A DNA stretch of 64,000 nucleotides. Source: a virus. Position 1 is the first letter of the stretch; each line of letters starts with the position of its first letter. Location of the stretch: positions 25,423 to 89,422 of the IMG/VR virus record IMGVR_UViG_3300025168_000047; one strand, 5' to 3'. A program made the translations under genes and the position numbers. Below are positions 19,605 through 28,962 of the stretch, piece by piece. The notes beneath the pieces are model-generated. The model had not been told where the DNA came from. It saw only the letters and a list, made by a program, of their open reading frames with translations, and searched no databases.

Positions 19605-20515
19605 AAAACATATTGGGTAAGACCTACAATTCCGGAGACGAAAATCTTTATTCGTGTCCTTATTGTAAGCACCATAAAAAGAAGCTTTCTGTCAATGTTG
19701 ACAAAGACTTCTTTAAGTGTTGGGTTTGCGACATGAGCGGGAGAACTGTGCGTCGTTTGGTTCGCCGGTTTGGTACGTTTCAACAGTTGCAGGAGTGGGA
19801 TAAATTAAGTGGTAAAACAGACATATCGACTTTTGATGAGATCTTCGATTTTAAATACACTCCAGATCCCTTACAAAGAATATCAATTCCAGATGAATTC
19901 GTAACTTTAACTGGCAAAAGCCAGCCCACATCCTCAACGCACGCTATGAAATACTTGGAGAATAGAGGAATCACCTCTAATGACATGTTACGTTGGAAAA
20001 TGGGGTATTGTGTCAGAGGACAATATGAGGGCCGTATTGTTATACCATCGTTTGATGAAGAAGGGTATATAAATTATTTTGTAGCTAGAGCTTATGACAG
20101 TAATTGGCGCAAGTACATGAACCCATCTCTTTCAAAAGATATCGTTTTCAACCAGTTATATGTTGATTGGGACTCTGATATAGTATTGGTAGAGGGCGTA
20201 TTCGATGCAATCAAAGCAGGAACCAACTCTATTCCGCTTTTGGGTTCAACATTAAGAGAAAACTCAAAGCTTTTCCAAGAAATAGTCAAAAATGACTCAT
20301 CAGTATATCTAGCTTTAGATCCAGATGCAGAAAAGAAGACTTTAAGAATGATAAAGATCTTGTTGAGTTACGGCATAGAAACATATAAAATAGACATATC
20401 CGGCTACGAAGATGTCGGAGAGATGTCAAAAGAGGAGTTCTCGGTCAGAAAATCACAGGCCAAGACAATCAATCCAGAAATGTTCTCAATGGAACAGGCG
20501 CTAAATACATTATAG
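19583..20515 (+). CDS. DNA primase (zinc ribbon plus Toprim)
   Basis: 310 residues. The N-terminal zinc ribbon has CPYC (Cys25/Cys28) and CWVC (Cys46/Cys49). The Toprim part shows the acidic LVEGVFDAIKA motif (around residues 200-212) and the ALDPDAE motif (around 245-250). This is the DnaG/T4 gp61 type that makes RNA primers on single-stranded DNA for lagging-strand synthesis. The length is short for DnaG and close to phage primases. No helicase domain is attached and none is seen in the window. It overlaps the resolvase gene and is followed 9 nt later by the recombination nuclease gene, so the three form a replication/recombination operon. Confidence 0.85.
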   Translation: MDKLKILKNILGKTYNSGDENLYSCPYCKHHKKKLSVNVDKDFFKCWVCDMSGRTVRRLVRRFGTFQQLQEWDKLSGKTDISTFDEIFDFKYTPDPLQRISIPDEFVTLTGKSQPTSSTHAMKYLENRGITSNDMLRWKMGYCVRGQYEGRIVIPSFDEEGYINYFVARAYDSNWRKYMNPSLSKDIVFNQLYVDWDSDIVLVEGVFDAIKAGTNSIPLLGSTLRENSKLFQEIVKNDSSVYLALDPDAEKKTLRMIKILLSYGIETYKIDISGYEDVGEMSKEEFSVRKSQAKTINPEMFSMEQALNTL

Positions 20516-20524
20516 AGGTTTAAT

Positions 20525-23500
20525 TTGAAGTTCGCACACATAGCGGATACACATATCCGCAATTTAAAATACCATTTTGAGTACCGAGCGGTATTCGAGA
20601 AGATGTACGAGGAGTTACGTAAAGAAAACGTAGACTGTATTGTACATTGCGGTGATCTTGCTCATACAAAGACTCAGCTAAGTCCTGAGTATTTTGAAAT
20701 GGCAACTAACTTTTTGAGGTCACTTGCTGATATTGCACCAACTTACATCATTCCCGGAAACCACGACGGGAATCTCAAGAATAGTAATCGCCAAGATGCG
20801 ATCACGCCAATCATTGACGCACTGGAACACCCAAATTTACACCTTCTTAAAGATTCTGGTGAAGTCTCGTTAAACGACGACTTTACTTTGAATGTCCTTT
20901 CTGTTTTCGACGAAGATAATTGGACAAAACCAAGTGATGACAGCAAAATTAATATTGCTTTATATCACGGCTCTATCAGTGGCTGCAAAACTGATCTTAA
21001 CTGGACAATGGAGTATGGAGAAAATGACATTACAATTTTTGAAGGACACGATTTTGCCCTTCTTGGAGACATTCATAAAACTGATCAAGTCCTTGATCAG
21101 GACGGTCGCATCAGATATTGCGGTTCGACTGTTCAGCAAAATCATGGAGAGACTAACGATAAAGGCTTTCTCGTCTGGGACATAGAAAATAAAGATAAGT
21201 TCTCAGTTAAACACGTTGTGTTAGAGAATCCAAAACCCTTTATTACAATCAACTTAACCCCGAAGGGTCGTTTGCCTAAAAAGCTTAACGTACCATCGGG
21301 ATCTCGCATTCGCGTTGCTGCTAACAACAACATCCCACTTGATGTTTTACGGAAAGCTATGGATGTGGCAAAAACAAGATTCAAACCAGAATCGCTTACG
21401 TTTTTAAATCGCGCAGCCGGAGATCGAGGAAGTGTTGAGAGCTTGACAGAAGCATTGAAGAAGGAAGACCTTCGCGATGTAGCAATTCAAGAAAAGTTTA
21501 TTAAAGAGTATCTCAAAGATTATGAACCAGAAGTAGAGGTTCTTGAGCGTGTCTTTGATTTCAATGGACAATATAATACGCTCGCTGTACAAGAAGAGGA
21601 GGTCGCACGTCATGTTGAGTGGAAACTCGAATCTATGGAATGGGACAATCTTTTCAACTACGGCGAGGGTAACAAAATAGACTTTACAAAGTTGAACGGT
21701 ATCGTCGGCATCTTTGGAAAGAACTATTCTGGTAAATCCAGTATTGTTGACTCCCTCTTGTTTGCTTTATATAACTCTACTTCCAAGAGAAATAGAAAGA
21801 ACTTACATATTATTAATCAAACAAAAGAAGAGTGTGCAGGAAAACTAAACATTCGAGTTGGAAATAAAATATATACAATTCAGCGATTAGCTGAGAAGTA
21901 TGAAAAGCGTCTTCACGGAAAGACAACCATGGAAGCTAAGACCGATATTGAATTCAGCACATCAGATGAAGTAACCGGAGAAGAAGTAAGCTTAAACGGA
22001 TTAACTAGAAATGACACAGACAAGAACATTCGTAAGATTTTTGGAACAATGGACGACTTTCTTTTGACTTCAATGTCTTCACAAATCGATTCATTGGCCT
22101 TCATTAAAGAAGGTTCAACAAAGCGAAAAGAGATACTTGCGAAGTTTCTTGACTTAGAAATCTTTGAAAAGAAGTACAGAATGGCCAAAGACGACGTAGC
22201 AGACCTCAGAGGGGCTCTAAAACGCCTTGAGGAGCGCGATTTCGACACAGAGGTAACAGAAGCCGAAGAAGAGCTTTCGGCCAATACAGCGGCAACCAAG
22301 AAGCATAAGAAGACTTGCGAAGTTGTCAAGCTTGAACTGTCTGAGCTTAAAGATGACCTTACGGAGATCCAAACAGCAATAAATGCAACGCCCGCACAGA
22401 TTATCAATATTGAAAAAATAACTAAAAACTTAGAAGACAAAAAACAGGACTTTATTAATTGCGGAGAATCTATTTTAGATCACAAAGCTGCGATTAAACA
22501 AAAGCAAGCAATTCTTGGAAAGATAGTGGAGTTTTTACACGGCTTCGACATCACAAGTTTGATGAACAAAAGAGAGGTTATCGTTTCAAAAAGACGAGAG
22601 CTTGAATCGATTATGAATGAAATCAATCTTGAGCAAACAAAACTAAAAAGCAACAGAAAAAAGCTTCAACTTTTAGAAGAAGTACCTTGTGGTTCTGAAT
22701 TTTCTCATTGCAAATTTATTCACGATGCTTATGTTGCTAGAGACAAGGTTGATGTCATCGGAGATCTTATCGATGAGTTAAAAGAAAAAGATGAAGTCAT
22801 CGAAGGCGAGATAGAGAAGTTAGATCCAGACAAAGTAGAAGAGCACATTGCAAACTACAATCAAGTTCTTAATAGACAGACAAATTTGAATGGACTTATT
22901 TCAAAGCTAGCGATGTCGATTGAGCAGAACAGGACTCACCAGAAACTGTTAAAGCACGAGATCGAAGCTTTAGAAGAACAAGTCGAAGAATATAACGACA
23001 ACAAAGAGATGATAGAGAACTTAGAAAACCTTCTAATCTCCAAAGAAAAGATGGAAGAAGAGATCTCAGAAAAAAACGATGTATTAGAAGAATGTGAGAA
23101 TAACTTGTTAACTCTTTATAAAACAAACGGATCATTAGAGCAGCAGTTAGAAAACTTACAAGAATCCAAAAACGAGCTAGCTCAGCTTCGTGAGGGTTAT
23201 GCCGCATACGATTTGTTTATGAAGTGCATGCATCCAAATGGAATTCCATACGACATTATTAAAAGAAGGTTACCTCTTATTAACGAAGAGGTTGCAAAGA
23301 TTCTAACAAATGTTGTCGACTTTGAAGTCTTCTTTGAGGCCGATGGCAACAAACTTGAGATCTTTATTAAGCATCCTCGTTACGATGCTCGACCAATCGA
23401 ATTAGGTTCAGGGGCAGAAAAGACAATTGCTGCTATGGCAATACGTTTAGCTCTTCTTGGAGTATCTAGTTTGCCTAAGCCAGACATCTTTGTTTTGGAC

Positions 23501-23677
23501 GAACCCGGAACGGCTCTTGATGAAGATAACATGGAGGGCTTTATAAAAATTCTAGATATGGTAAAATCATCATTTAAGACCGTACTACTTATATCACACT
23601 TAGACTCATTAAAAGACTGCGTTGATACAACAATCGACATAGAAAGACAAGATGGGTTTGCTTACATAAACCAATAG
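20525..23677 (+). CDS. Fused Mre11/SbcD nuclease and Rad50/SbcC ATPase (gp47-gp46-like) in one polypeptide
   Basis: 1050 residues; TTG start with AGAGG upstream and no usable ATG before the phosphoesterase motif. The N-terminal third is a calcineurin-type nuclease: Asp8/His10 (IADTHIRN), Asp44 (CGDLAH), Asn79/His80 (PGNHDGN), later LYHGS and GDIH. It is followed without interruption by a Rad50-type ATPase: Walker A GKNYSGKSS near residue 400, long coiled coils with a Cys pair (CGSEFSHC, near 721-728) at the turn, then signature GSGAEK and Walker B FVLDEPG near 990. In T4, gp47 and gp46 are separate proteins that degrade host DNA and process recombination ends. Here the nuclease-ATPase ratio is fixed at 1:1. 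The Cys spacing is CX6C rather than Rad50's CXXC. Confidence 0.9.
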   Translation: MKFAHIADTHIRNLKYHFEYRAVFEKMYEELRKENVDCIVHCGDLAHTKTQLSPEYFEMATNFLRSLADIAPTYIIPGNHDGNLKNSNRQDAITPIIDALEHPNLHLLKDSGEVSLNDDFTLNVLSVFDEDNWTKPSDDSKINIALYHGSISGCKTDLNWTMEYGENDITIFEGHDFALLGDIHKTDQVLDQDGRIRYCGSTVQQNHGETNDKGFLVWDIENKDKFSVKHVVLENPKPFITINLTPKGRLPKKLNVPSGSRIRVAANNNIPLDVLRKAMDVAKTRFKPESLTFLNRAAGDRGSVESLTEALKKEDLRDVAIQEKFIKEYLKDYEPEVEVLERVFDFNGQYNTLAVQEEEVARHVEWKLESMEWDNLFNYGEGNKIDFTKLNGIVGIFGKNYSGKSSIVDSLLFALYNSTSKRNRKNLHIINQTKEECAGKLNIRVGNKIYTIQRLAEKYEKRLHGKTTMEAKTDIEFSTSDEVTGEEVSLNGLTRNDTDKNIRKIFGTMDDFLLTSMSSQIDSLAFIKEGSTKRKEILAKFLDLEIFEKKYRMAKDDVADLRGALKRLEERDFDTEVTEAEEELSANTAATKKHKKTCEVVKLELSELKDDLTEIQTAINATPAQIINIEKITKNLEDKKQDFINCGESILDHKAAIKQKQAILGKIVEFLHGFDITSLMNKREVIVSKRRELESIMNEINLEQTKLKSNRKKLQLLEEVPCGSEFSHCKFIHDAYVARDKVDVIGDLIDELKEKDEVIEGEIEKLDPDKVEEHIANYNQVLNRQTNLNGLISKLAMSIEQNRTHQKLLKHEIEALEEQVEEYNDNKEMIENLENLLISKEKMEEEISEKNDVLEECENNLLTLYKTNGSLEQQLENLQESKNELAQLREGYAAYDLFMKCMHPNGIPYDIIKRRLPLINEEVAKILTNVVDFEVFFEADGNKLEIFIKHPRYDARPIELGSGAEKTIAAMAIRLALLGVSSLPKPDIFVLDEPGTALDEDNMEGFIKILDMVKSSFKTVLLISHLDSLKDCVDTTIDIERQDGFAYINQ

Positions 23678-23686
23678 GAGAAAACT

Positions 23687-23887
23687 ATGACACAGTTAAA
23701 AGCACATTTAGATAAATTTTTAGAGAGATGGACATCCCGCAAACTTATGGTTTGGGGTACAGCAACAGCATTCTTGGCATTTGATAAGCTCGGCCCTGAT
23801 GAATGGGTTGCTGTTTCACTAGCGTACATTGGAATTGAGGGCCTTGCTGACATCGCAACGAGGTGGAAGCATGGCGACAATCGATGA
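23687..23887 (+). CDS. Small membrane protein, holin candidate
   Basis: 66 residues; strong AGGAGA before the ATG. It has a charged N-terminus, a hydrophobic stretch (residues about 19-33, LMVWGTATAFLAF), then a second, weaker hydrophobic segment (WVAVSLAYIGIEGLADIA) and a basic C-terminus. Size, topology and position at the head of a set of small exported proteins suggest a holin, the protein that times membrane permeabilisation. No family signature proves it. Its stop overlaps the next start (ATGA). Confidence 0.55.
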   Translation: MTQLKAHLDKFLERWTSRKLMVWGTATAFLAFDKLGPDEWVAVSLAYIGIEGLADIATRWKHGDNR

Positions 23888-24303
23888 GTTGGTTAGCATT
23901 AAAACATGGTTTGCAAAAGGCTTGGCTCTGGTGCAGACACAATTGGAAAGTTGTTGCTTTATTAGTGTACACTATTCTTCTTTACTTGTTGTTTAGTAAG
24001 AACGCGAGAAACGCAAAATCTGTTCTTGAAGAAACAAGGAACGCCCATAAGGCTGAAATTGATTCTTTAAAGAAGTCGCATTCTTCAGAACTACAGAAGC
24101 GAGACGAGAATCTTAAGAAATATCAAGAAGTTATAAAGCAGATTGAACAAGAGTATGCAGAAAGAAGGGAAGCTTTATCAGCAGCTAAAAAGAAGCAAGT
24201 CAAGGATATTGTTGATAAACATGGAGATGACCCTCAAAAATTAGCTGAACTTGTAAGAGACAGCTTCGGCTTTGAGATTCACGTAGGAGAGGACGATGAA
24301 TAA
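23884..24303 (+). CDS. Spanin-like (Rz-type) membrane protein with coiled coil
   Basis: 139 residues from ATG 23884, which overlaps the preceding TGA; a GTG 21 nt upstream is a weaker alternative. One N-terminal transmembrane helix (WKVVALLVYTILLYLLF) is followed by a long Lys/Glu-rich coiled coil and an acidic end. This topology, inner membrane anchor plus periplasmic coiled coil, is that of inner-membrane spanins, which help fuse the two membranes at lysis in Gram-negative hosts. An 8-nt overlap couples it to the next gene. Other membrane-anchored coiled-coil roles remain possible. Confidence 0.5.
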   Translation: MSWLALKHGLQKAWLWCRHNWKVVALLVYTILLYLLFSKNARNAKSVLEETRNAHKAEIDSLKKSHSSELQKRDENLKKYQEVIKQIEQEYAERREALSAAKKKQVKDIVDKHGDDPQKLAELVRDSFGFEIHVGEDDE

Positions 24304-24718
24304 GATCACAGCTTTAGTTTTATTGTTTTTTATTCCAGCCATTGCGCTAGCAGATCCACAGATCGCACCTTTGAATAAATATCAAAAGGCACCGTTCTCC
24401 GGAGTCTTATACAATTCAGAGGCAATTGCCGAAATGGTTGCTTGGAAAGATACTTTAATCCAACAACACCAGCTAGCTTTAGATCAATTAAGAGCTAGTC
24501 TAAATGCCGAGTGTAGCCTTCAAGTTAATAATCTTCAAGCAGAAGTCGATGCATGTAATGATCGTTATGGCGAAATGCTCGGAATTAAAAATCAGCAGAT
24601 TATAAAACTTGAAGAATTAGCTTTAGAGCGTTCAAATTCTTATTCAGTTCTATGGCTTGGTGGCGGAATTATTATTGGAGTATTGACAACCATTGGGATT
24701 GTTTATGTCACAAAATAA
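24296..24718 (+). CDS. Exported coiled-coil protein with C-terminal membrane anchor
   Basis: 140 residues. An N-terminal signal peptide (hydrophobic ITALVLLFFIPAIA, likely cleaved after ALA) has no lipobox cysteine. A periplasmic part rich in Gln/Leu/Glu with two cysteines follows, then a C-terminal transmembrane helix (LWLGGGIIIGVLTTIGIVYV). The segment PFSGVLYNSEAIAEM resembles a recurrent motif I associate with phage proteins next to lysis genes. A partner of the upstream spanin-like protein is plausible, but the topology is not that of a classical outer-membrane spanin lipoprotein. Confidence 0.5.
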   Translation: MNKITALVLLFFIPAIALADPQIAPLNKYQKAPFSGVLYNSEAIAEMVAWKDTLIQQHQLALDQLRASLNAECSLQVNNLQAEVDACNDRYGEMLGIKNQQIIKLEELALERSNSYSVLWLGGGIIIGVLTTIGIVYVTK

Positions 24719-25119
24719 TGTGGGCTCTGCTTTTTATATTGTTATGGCCATCTCCCGAACTTAGCCAGACAGTTTATAATAGAGGTCATGATCTAGGCCC
24801 TCTTGCTGAATTACATTATTATGGTGCTGACGATTTTTGCTCTGTACAGCCTCGTCCGTTATATTCAGGAGAGCTAGAAGGGCTCCCTCTTTATAAAATA
24901 TTTTACAACGAGCTTACGAATCTGGTTGGTTTTGAGTTTCGGATACTTTACAACACACAGGCCCCGTATAGTATCCCCGGTTGCACCCCACCCAACACAC
25001 CTGAATGTGCAGCACCCCTTAGCTATAACTACAGTGGCTATTCCATTGTTATTACTCAGGAAGAAAAATTCTTGTTTGAAATCTCGAAATACAACCCTCA
25101 GCAAACTATTTATTACTAG
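24718..25119 (+). CDS. Small secreted protein of unknown function
   Basis: 133 residues from the ATG formed with the upstream stop (TAATG). A longer frame starting at 24652 is rejected because it would overlap the previous gene by 67 nt. It begins with a signal-peptide-like hydrophobic stretch (MWALLFILLWPSPELS). The mature part has four cysteines apart from the leader, aromatic residues and a Pro-rich loop (PGCTPPNTPECAAP). Last gene of the putative lysis cassette. Its final codons contain the ACTATTTA motif that probably drives the fibre gene behind it. No family recognised. Confidence 0.5.
   Translation: MWALLFILLWPSPELSQTVYNRGHDLGPLAELHYYGADDFCSVQPRPLYSGELEGLPLYKIFYNELTNLVGFEFRILYNTQAPYSIPGCTPPNTPECAAPLSYNYSGYSIVITQEEKFLFEISKYNPQQTIYY
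25105..25112 (+). promoter_or_regulatory. ACTATTTA motif, candidate late promoter embedded in the end of a gene
   Basis: ACTATTTATTAC spans the last codons and stop of the secreted-protein gene. The motif ends 28 nt before the fibre gene start at 25141, the usual spacing of the other copies. Confidence 0.55.
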
Positions 25120-25140
25120 CAAAATAGGGACCAAAAATGC

Positions 25141-28100
25141 ATGGCAACAAAAGGATTCAGACCGGGCGTAGGCAATATTGCCAATTATACCGAGGGCAAA
25201 CTTAAACAAAAAATAAGTCAGTATTCCACTGGCGGCACTACCGACGTATCCAATCTCACAACTAAAATCTCCAGTTCATATGATGACCATAACAATTTAG
25301 CTGGAGACTTAGTTATCGAAAAGACATTAAACGTGTCTGGTAACTTTTCGACTGCCGGCAATATCTCCGGTTCTGGCAAAGGTTACTTTGAAAAAGATGT
25401 AGAGGTAGCTGACAATCTTTTGGTTTCTGGTTCTGGAACTTTTGTTGGCAACCTGTCAAGCTCCGGAAAAGCTTACTTTGAAAAAGATGTAGAGGTCGCT
25501 GATAATCTTTCGATCTCAGGTTCGGTTACCATCGGCCCGGATGCTGATGGCACCGACCGTACAATCACATTTGGACACTCGACTCTAAAGACCACAATCG
25601 GTATCGACGACAGCGGAGATGTTTTCGCTATTAATACCGATGACGCATTTGAAGCCGCAAACGATTTACAAATAGATGCAAGCGGACATGTTACATTAGG
25701 CAATGGCAATCTTGTCATCGGTGCCGATGCGGACGGAACGGATAGAACAATCACATTTGGGCACTCTACTTTAAAATCAACAATCGGTATTGATGATAGT
25801 GGTGACGTCTTTGCTATTAATACTGACAACGCTTTTGAGGCAGCTAACGACCTGCAAATTGATACTAACGGAAATGTTAGTTTAGGTAATGGTGGAATTA
25901 GCGTTGCTGGAAACATCTCAGGCTCAGGCAAAGGTTATTTTGAAAAGGACGTTGAGATAGCTGACAATCTAAAAGTCACAGGCTCCGCAACAGTCGGATC
26001 TCTTGTAGCTAACGGGGTCATCTCCGGTTCTGGTAAAGCATATTTTGAGAAAGACGTCGAAATCGCCGACGACTTAAAAGTTACAGGCAGTGCAACTATT
26101 GGTGGGGATCTCACAGTCAACGGGACAACAACAACCGTTAACTCTACAACAGTGACAATAGACGACCCAATCTTCACTCTTGGTGGCGACACAGCCCCCG
26201 GTTCAGATGACAATAAAGATCGAGGCATCGAATTTAATTGGCATAACGGATCCGCAGCGAAAGTTGGCTTTTTTGGTTTTGATGACTCAACAGGTTATTT
26301 TACTTTTGTTCCCGATGCATCAAACTCTTCAGAAGTTTTTTCAGGGACAAAGGGGACCGTTGATGTTGGAGGGCTTATCGTTTCCGGTATTATTTCTGGT
26401 TCTGGCAAAGCATATTTTGAAAAAGACGTGGAAATCGCCGACAATCTTTTAGTTACAGGCTCTGCAACCGTTGGGTCTCTCGTCGCCAACGGCATTATTT
26501 CTGGTTCCGGTAAAGCATATTTTGAAAAAGATCTTGAGATTGCCGACAATCTTTTAGTTACTGGTTCTGCAACCGTTGGGTCTCTTGTAGCTAACGGAAT
26601 CATCTCTGGTTCTGGTAAAGCATATTTTGAAAAAGATCTTGAGATTGCAGATAATCTTTTAGTTACAGGCTCAATTACATCAAAAGGTAATGTAGTTGTT
26701 GGCGCAGATGCAGACGGGACAGACAGAATAATAACTTTTGGTCACTCAACTTTAAAATCTGTGATTGGGATCGACGATAGCGGTGACGTCTTTGCTATCA
26801 ACACAGACAATGCTTTCGAAGCAGCTAACGACCTGCAAATTGATACGAACGGAAATGTATCTTTAGGTAACGGGAACCTTGCTATTGGGGCCGATGCTGA
26901 TGGCTCAGATAGAACAATTACCTTTGGACACTCCACATTAAAGTCTGTTATCGGTATTGACGACAGCGGTGATGTTTTTGCAATCAATACGGACGACGCC
27001 TTTGAGGCTGCCAATGACCTACAGATTGATGCTTCTGGCGAGGTTACTCTAGGTAATGGTGGGCTCAGCGTTGCAGGAAACATTTCTGGTTCCGGAAAGG
27101 CATACTTTGAGAAGGACGTTGAAATAGCTGACAACCTTAAAGTCACAGGATCGGCAACAATCGGCTCAGCGGCCACAAATACATTTTCAATAGACACTGC
27201 CGGTCGAGTGTCCGGATCTGCCGGAGCTATCTTTGAAGGAGACATTGTTACAGCAGATAACATCGCAGCCACTGGTTCGATAACTGCCGGCACAGGCTTT
27301 ACGCTTGGTACCGACGCCGATGGAACTGATAGAATAATCACTTTTGGACACTCAACTCTAAAGTCGGTAATTGGTATCGATGATAGTGGCGATGTCTTTG
27401 CTATCAACACGGATGATGCCTTCGAGGCCGCAAACGACTTGCAGATCGATGCTAACGGACATGTAACACTGGGCAACGGTAATCTTGTTATTGGAGCCGA
27501 TGCCGATGGCACAGACAGAACAATCACGTTTGGACATTCTACTTTAAAATCGACAATTGGTATCGACGACAGCGGCGACGTGTTTGCTATTAATACCGAC
27601 AATGCCTTCGAGGCAGCGAATGATCTACAAATTGATGCAAACGGGAATGTTAGCTTAGGTAACGGAGCATTGTCGGTTGCAGGTAACGTTTCTGGTTCTG
27701 GTAAAGGTTATTTTGAAAAAGATGTCGAAATTGCTGATAATCTTTTTGTTTCAGGTAATTTAGGCGTAGGAACGTCGAGTACCCTTTCGGCTTCAATTAA
27801 TACTAATGGAAATATTAGAGATGTTAAATATTCAAACGGTGCTGGTGCAAGATCTTCTTTGAGATTAGCAAAAGCAAAAGGGTCTGAAGCTTCCCCTGCA
27901 GTTGTAACAAACGCACATTCGGTCGGTCAGGTTGAATTTTCAGCTTTTGATGGTGCAAATTATGTTGAGTGTGCTAGCATTGTAGCTAAGATCTCTGGAA
28001 CCCCCGGTGCCGATGACATGCCGGGAGCCTTACATTTCGCTACAACAGCAGATGGAGCCAAAGAAGTCAGCGATAGAATGGTGATCACAGAAGCTGGAAA

Positions 28101-28962
28101 TACATATTTTAGTGGAAATGTAAAGATCGCCGATGATCAGAGGTTGTTTTTTGGTACCGAAAACGAATGCTTTATTGAGTATGACGAAAACAATTCCGAC
28201 TTCCTTGTTATCTCAGGTTCGGATGCAGGGATGGTTCTTTCGGGATCGACAGTACAAATTAGAGGAACACTAGAAGGTGCGTCTCCGTTGATGATCGCCG
28301 GAGGCGTTGAAATGGTGGCATCGTCGAACGGAGGAGAAACTTCCTTTACGTTTGGAGACGGACCATTTGAATTTAGTGGTTCCTTTATGGCACTAGCTAA
28401 TGAAAGATGGTTACATTTCGGAAATATGCATCATTGTGGATTACGATGTGCTTCTGGAAGTTGGGATGATTCTTGGTTTGATATGTCTGGCTCAAACATT
28501 TGCCTTTCTGGTTCTTTAATTTCAACAACTGGCAAGATTGGTGTGGGGATAACTTTAGAATCTGATGGGATTACTCACGGAATCACGCTTCCAAACACAA
28601 CCGGAGTCACTGGTAAAGTAAAAGCGAATGCTTATACAACATACTCATCTGCACGATATAAGAACAACATTAAACCAATTCAAAATGCCTTAGACACTCT
28701 TTGCAGCATCGAAGGGGTCACTTATCGATGGAAATCCAGTGACTTAGAAGATATCGGGTTCATCGCTGAAGATGTTGGAAAAGTAATGCCAGAAATTGTA
28801 GAATGGGAATCTGATGGAGTCAACGCACAGTCGATGGATTACACTAGAATAACCCCAGTTTTGGTCGAAGCTGTGAAAGAACAGCAGACTCAAATAAAAA
28901 AACAAAAAAAATTAATAGAGCAACTTTTTGAAAAGATTGAAGAACTTGAAAAAGACTCTTAA
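25141..28962 (+). CDS. Repetitive tail fibre-like protein with C-terminal S74 chaperone/autoprocessing domain
   Basis: 1273 residues. Residues about 65-860 are built from two repeat types: nine copies of SGSGK-[AG]-YFEKD-[VL]-E-[IV]-AD-[ND]-L and six of a roughly 60-residue unit with ITFGHSTLK and IGIDDSGDVFAINTD. Residues about 867-985 form a block also present in the protein at 40776. The C-terminus is a peptidase S74 intramolecular chaperone: a Ser five residues before the Lys of SSARYKNNI, the DIGFIAEDVGKVMPEIV segment, and a terminal coiled coil (EQQTQIKKQKKLIEQLFEKI). S74 domains trimerise fibres and cleave themselves off. The beta-repeat shaft plus S74 indicates a tail fibre or spike for host contact. 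Confidence 0.8.
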   Translation: MATKGFRPGVGNIANYTEGKLKQKISQYSTGGTTDVSNLTTKISSSYDDHNNLAGDLVIEKTLNVSGNFSTAGNISGSGKGYFEKDVEVADNLLVSGSGTFVGNLSSSGKAYFEKDVEVADNLSISGSVTIGPDADGTDRTITFGHSTLKTTIGIDDSGDVFAINTDDAFEAANDLQIDASGHVTLGNGNLVIGADADGTDRTITFGHSTLKSTIGIDDSGDVFAINTDNAFEAANDLQIDTNGNVSLGNGGISVAGNISGSGKGYFEKDVEIADNLKVTGSATVGSLVANGVISGSGKAYFEKDVEIADDLKVTGSATIGGDLTVNGTTTTVNSTTVTIDDPIFTLGGDTAPGSDDNKDRGIEFNWHNGSAAKVGFFGFDDSTGYFTFVPDASNSSEVFSGTKGTVDVGGLIVSGIISGSGKAYFEKDVEIADNLLVTGSATVGSLVANGIISGSGKAYFEKDLEIADNLLVTGSATVGSLVANGIISGSGKAYFEKDLEIADNLLVTGSITSKGNVVVGADADGTDRIITFGHSTLKSVIGIDDSGDVFAINTDNAFEAANDLQIDTNGNVSLGNGNLAIGADADGSDRTITFGHSTLKSVIGIDDSGDVFAINTDDAFEAANDLQIDASGEVTLGNGGLSVAGNISGSGKAYFEKDVEIADNLKVTGSATIGSAATNTFSIDTAGRVSGSAGAIFEGDIVTADNIAATGSITAGTGFTLGTDADGTDRIITFGHSTLKSVIGIDDSGDVFAINTDDAFEAANDLQIDANGHVTLGNGNLVIGADADGTDRTITFGHSTLKSTIGIDDSGDVFAINTDNAFEAANDLQIDANGNVSLGNGALSVAGNVSGSGKGYFEKDVEIADNLFVSGNLGVGTSSTLSASINTNGNIRDVKYSNGAGARSSLRLAKAKGSEASPAVVTNAHSVGQVEFSAFDGANYVECASIVAKISGTPGADDMPGALHFATTADGAKEVSDRMVITEAGNTYFSGNVKIADDQRLFFGTENECFIEYDENNSDFLVISGSDAGMVLSGSTVQIRGTLEGASPLMIAGGVEMVASSNGGETSFTFGDGPFEFSGSFMALANERWLHFGNMHHCGLRCASGSWDDSWFDMSGSNICLSGSLISTTGKIGVGITLESDGITHGITLPNTTGVTGKVKANAYTTYSSARYKNNIKPIQNALDTLCSIEGVTYRWKSSDLEDIGFIAEDVGKVMPEIVEWESDGVNAQSMDYTRITPVLVEAVKEQQTQIKKQKKLIEQLFEKIEELEKDS
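25350..27760 (+). repeat. Interleaved protein-level repeats in the fibre gene with scrambled codons
   Basis: Six copies of a roughly 60-codon unit begin near 25537, 25717, 26701, 26887, 27310 and 27496, interleaved with nine copies of a short SGSGK...YFEKD unit. Protein sequence is nearly identical between copies, but synonymous codons differ widely for the long unit. Two short units near 26500-26670 are nearly identical in DNA as well, indicating a recent tandem duplication. Confidence 0.8.

Noticed and set aside
24652-24717. Longer start for the secreted protein
   Set aside because: It would overlap the previous gene in another frame and put a Trp/His-rich stretch before the signal peptide; the TAATG start at 24718 is better.
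26742-27602. Long minus-strand open frame (286 codons) opposite the fibre gene
   Set aside because: It mirrors the repeat units of the + strand gene, is Ser/Pro/Ala-rich low-complexity, has no ribosome-binding site, and no convincing minus-strand gene exists elsewhere in the window.
25350-27760. Interleaved repeats considered as a CRISPR-like array
   Set aside because: Repeats are in frame, encode conserved peptides, differ in DNA sequence and have no uniform spacer lengths.
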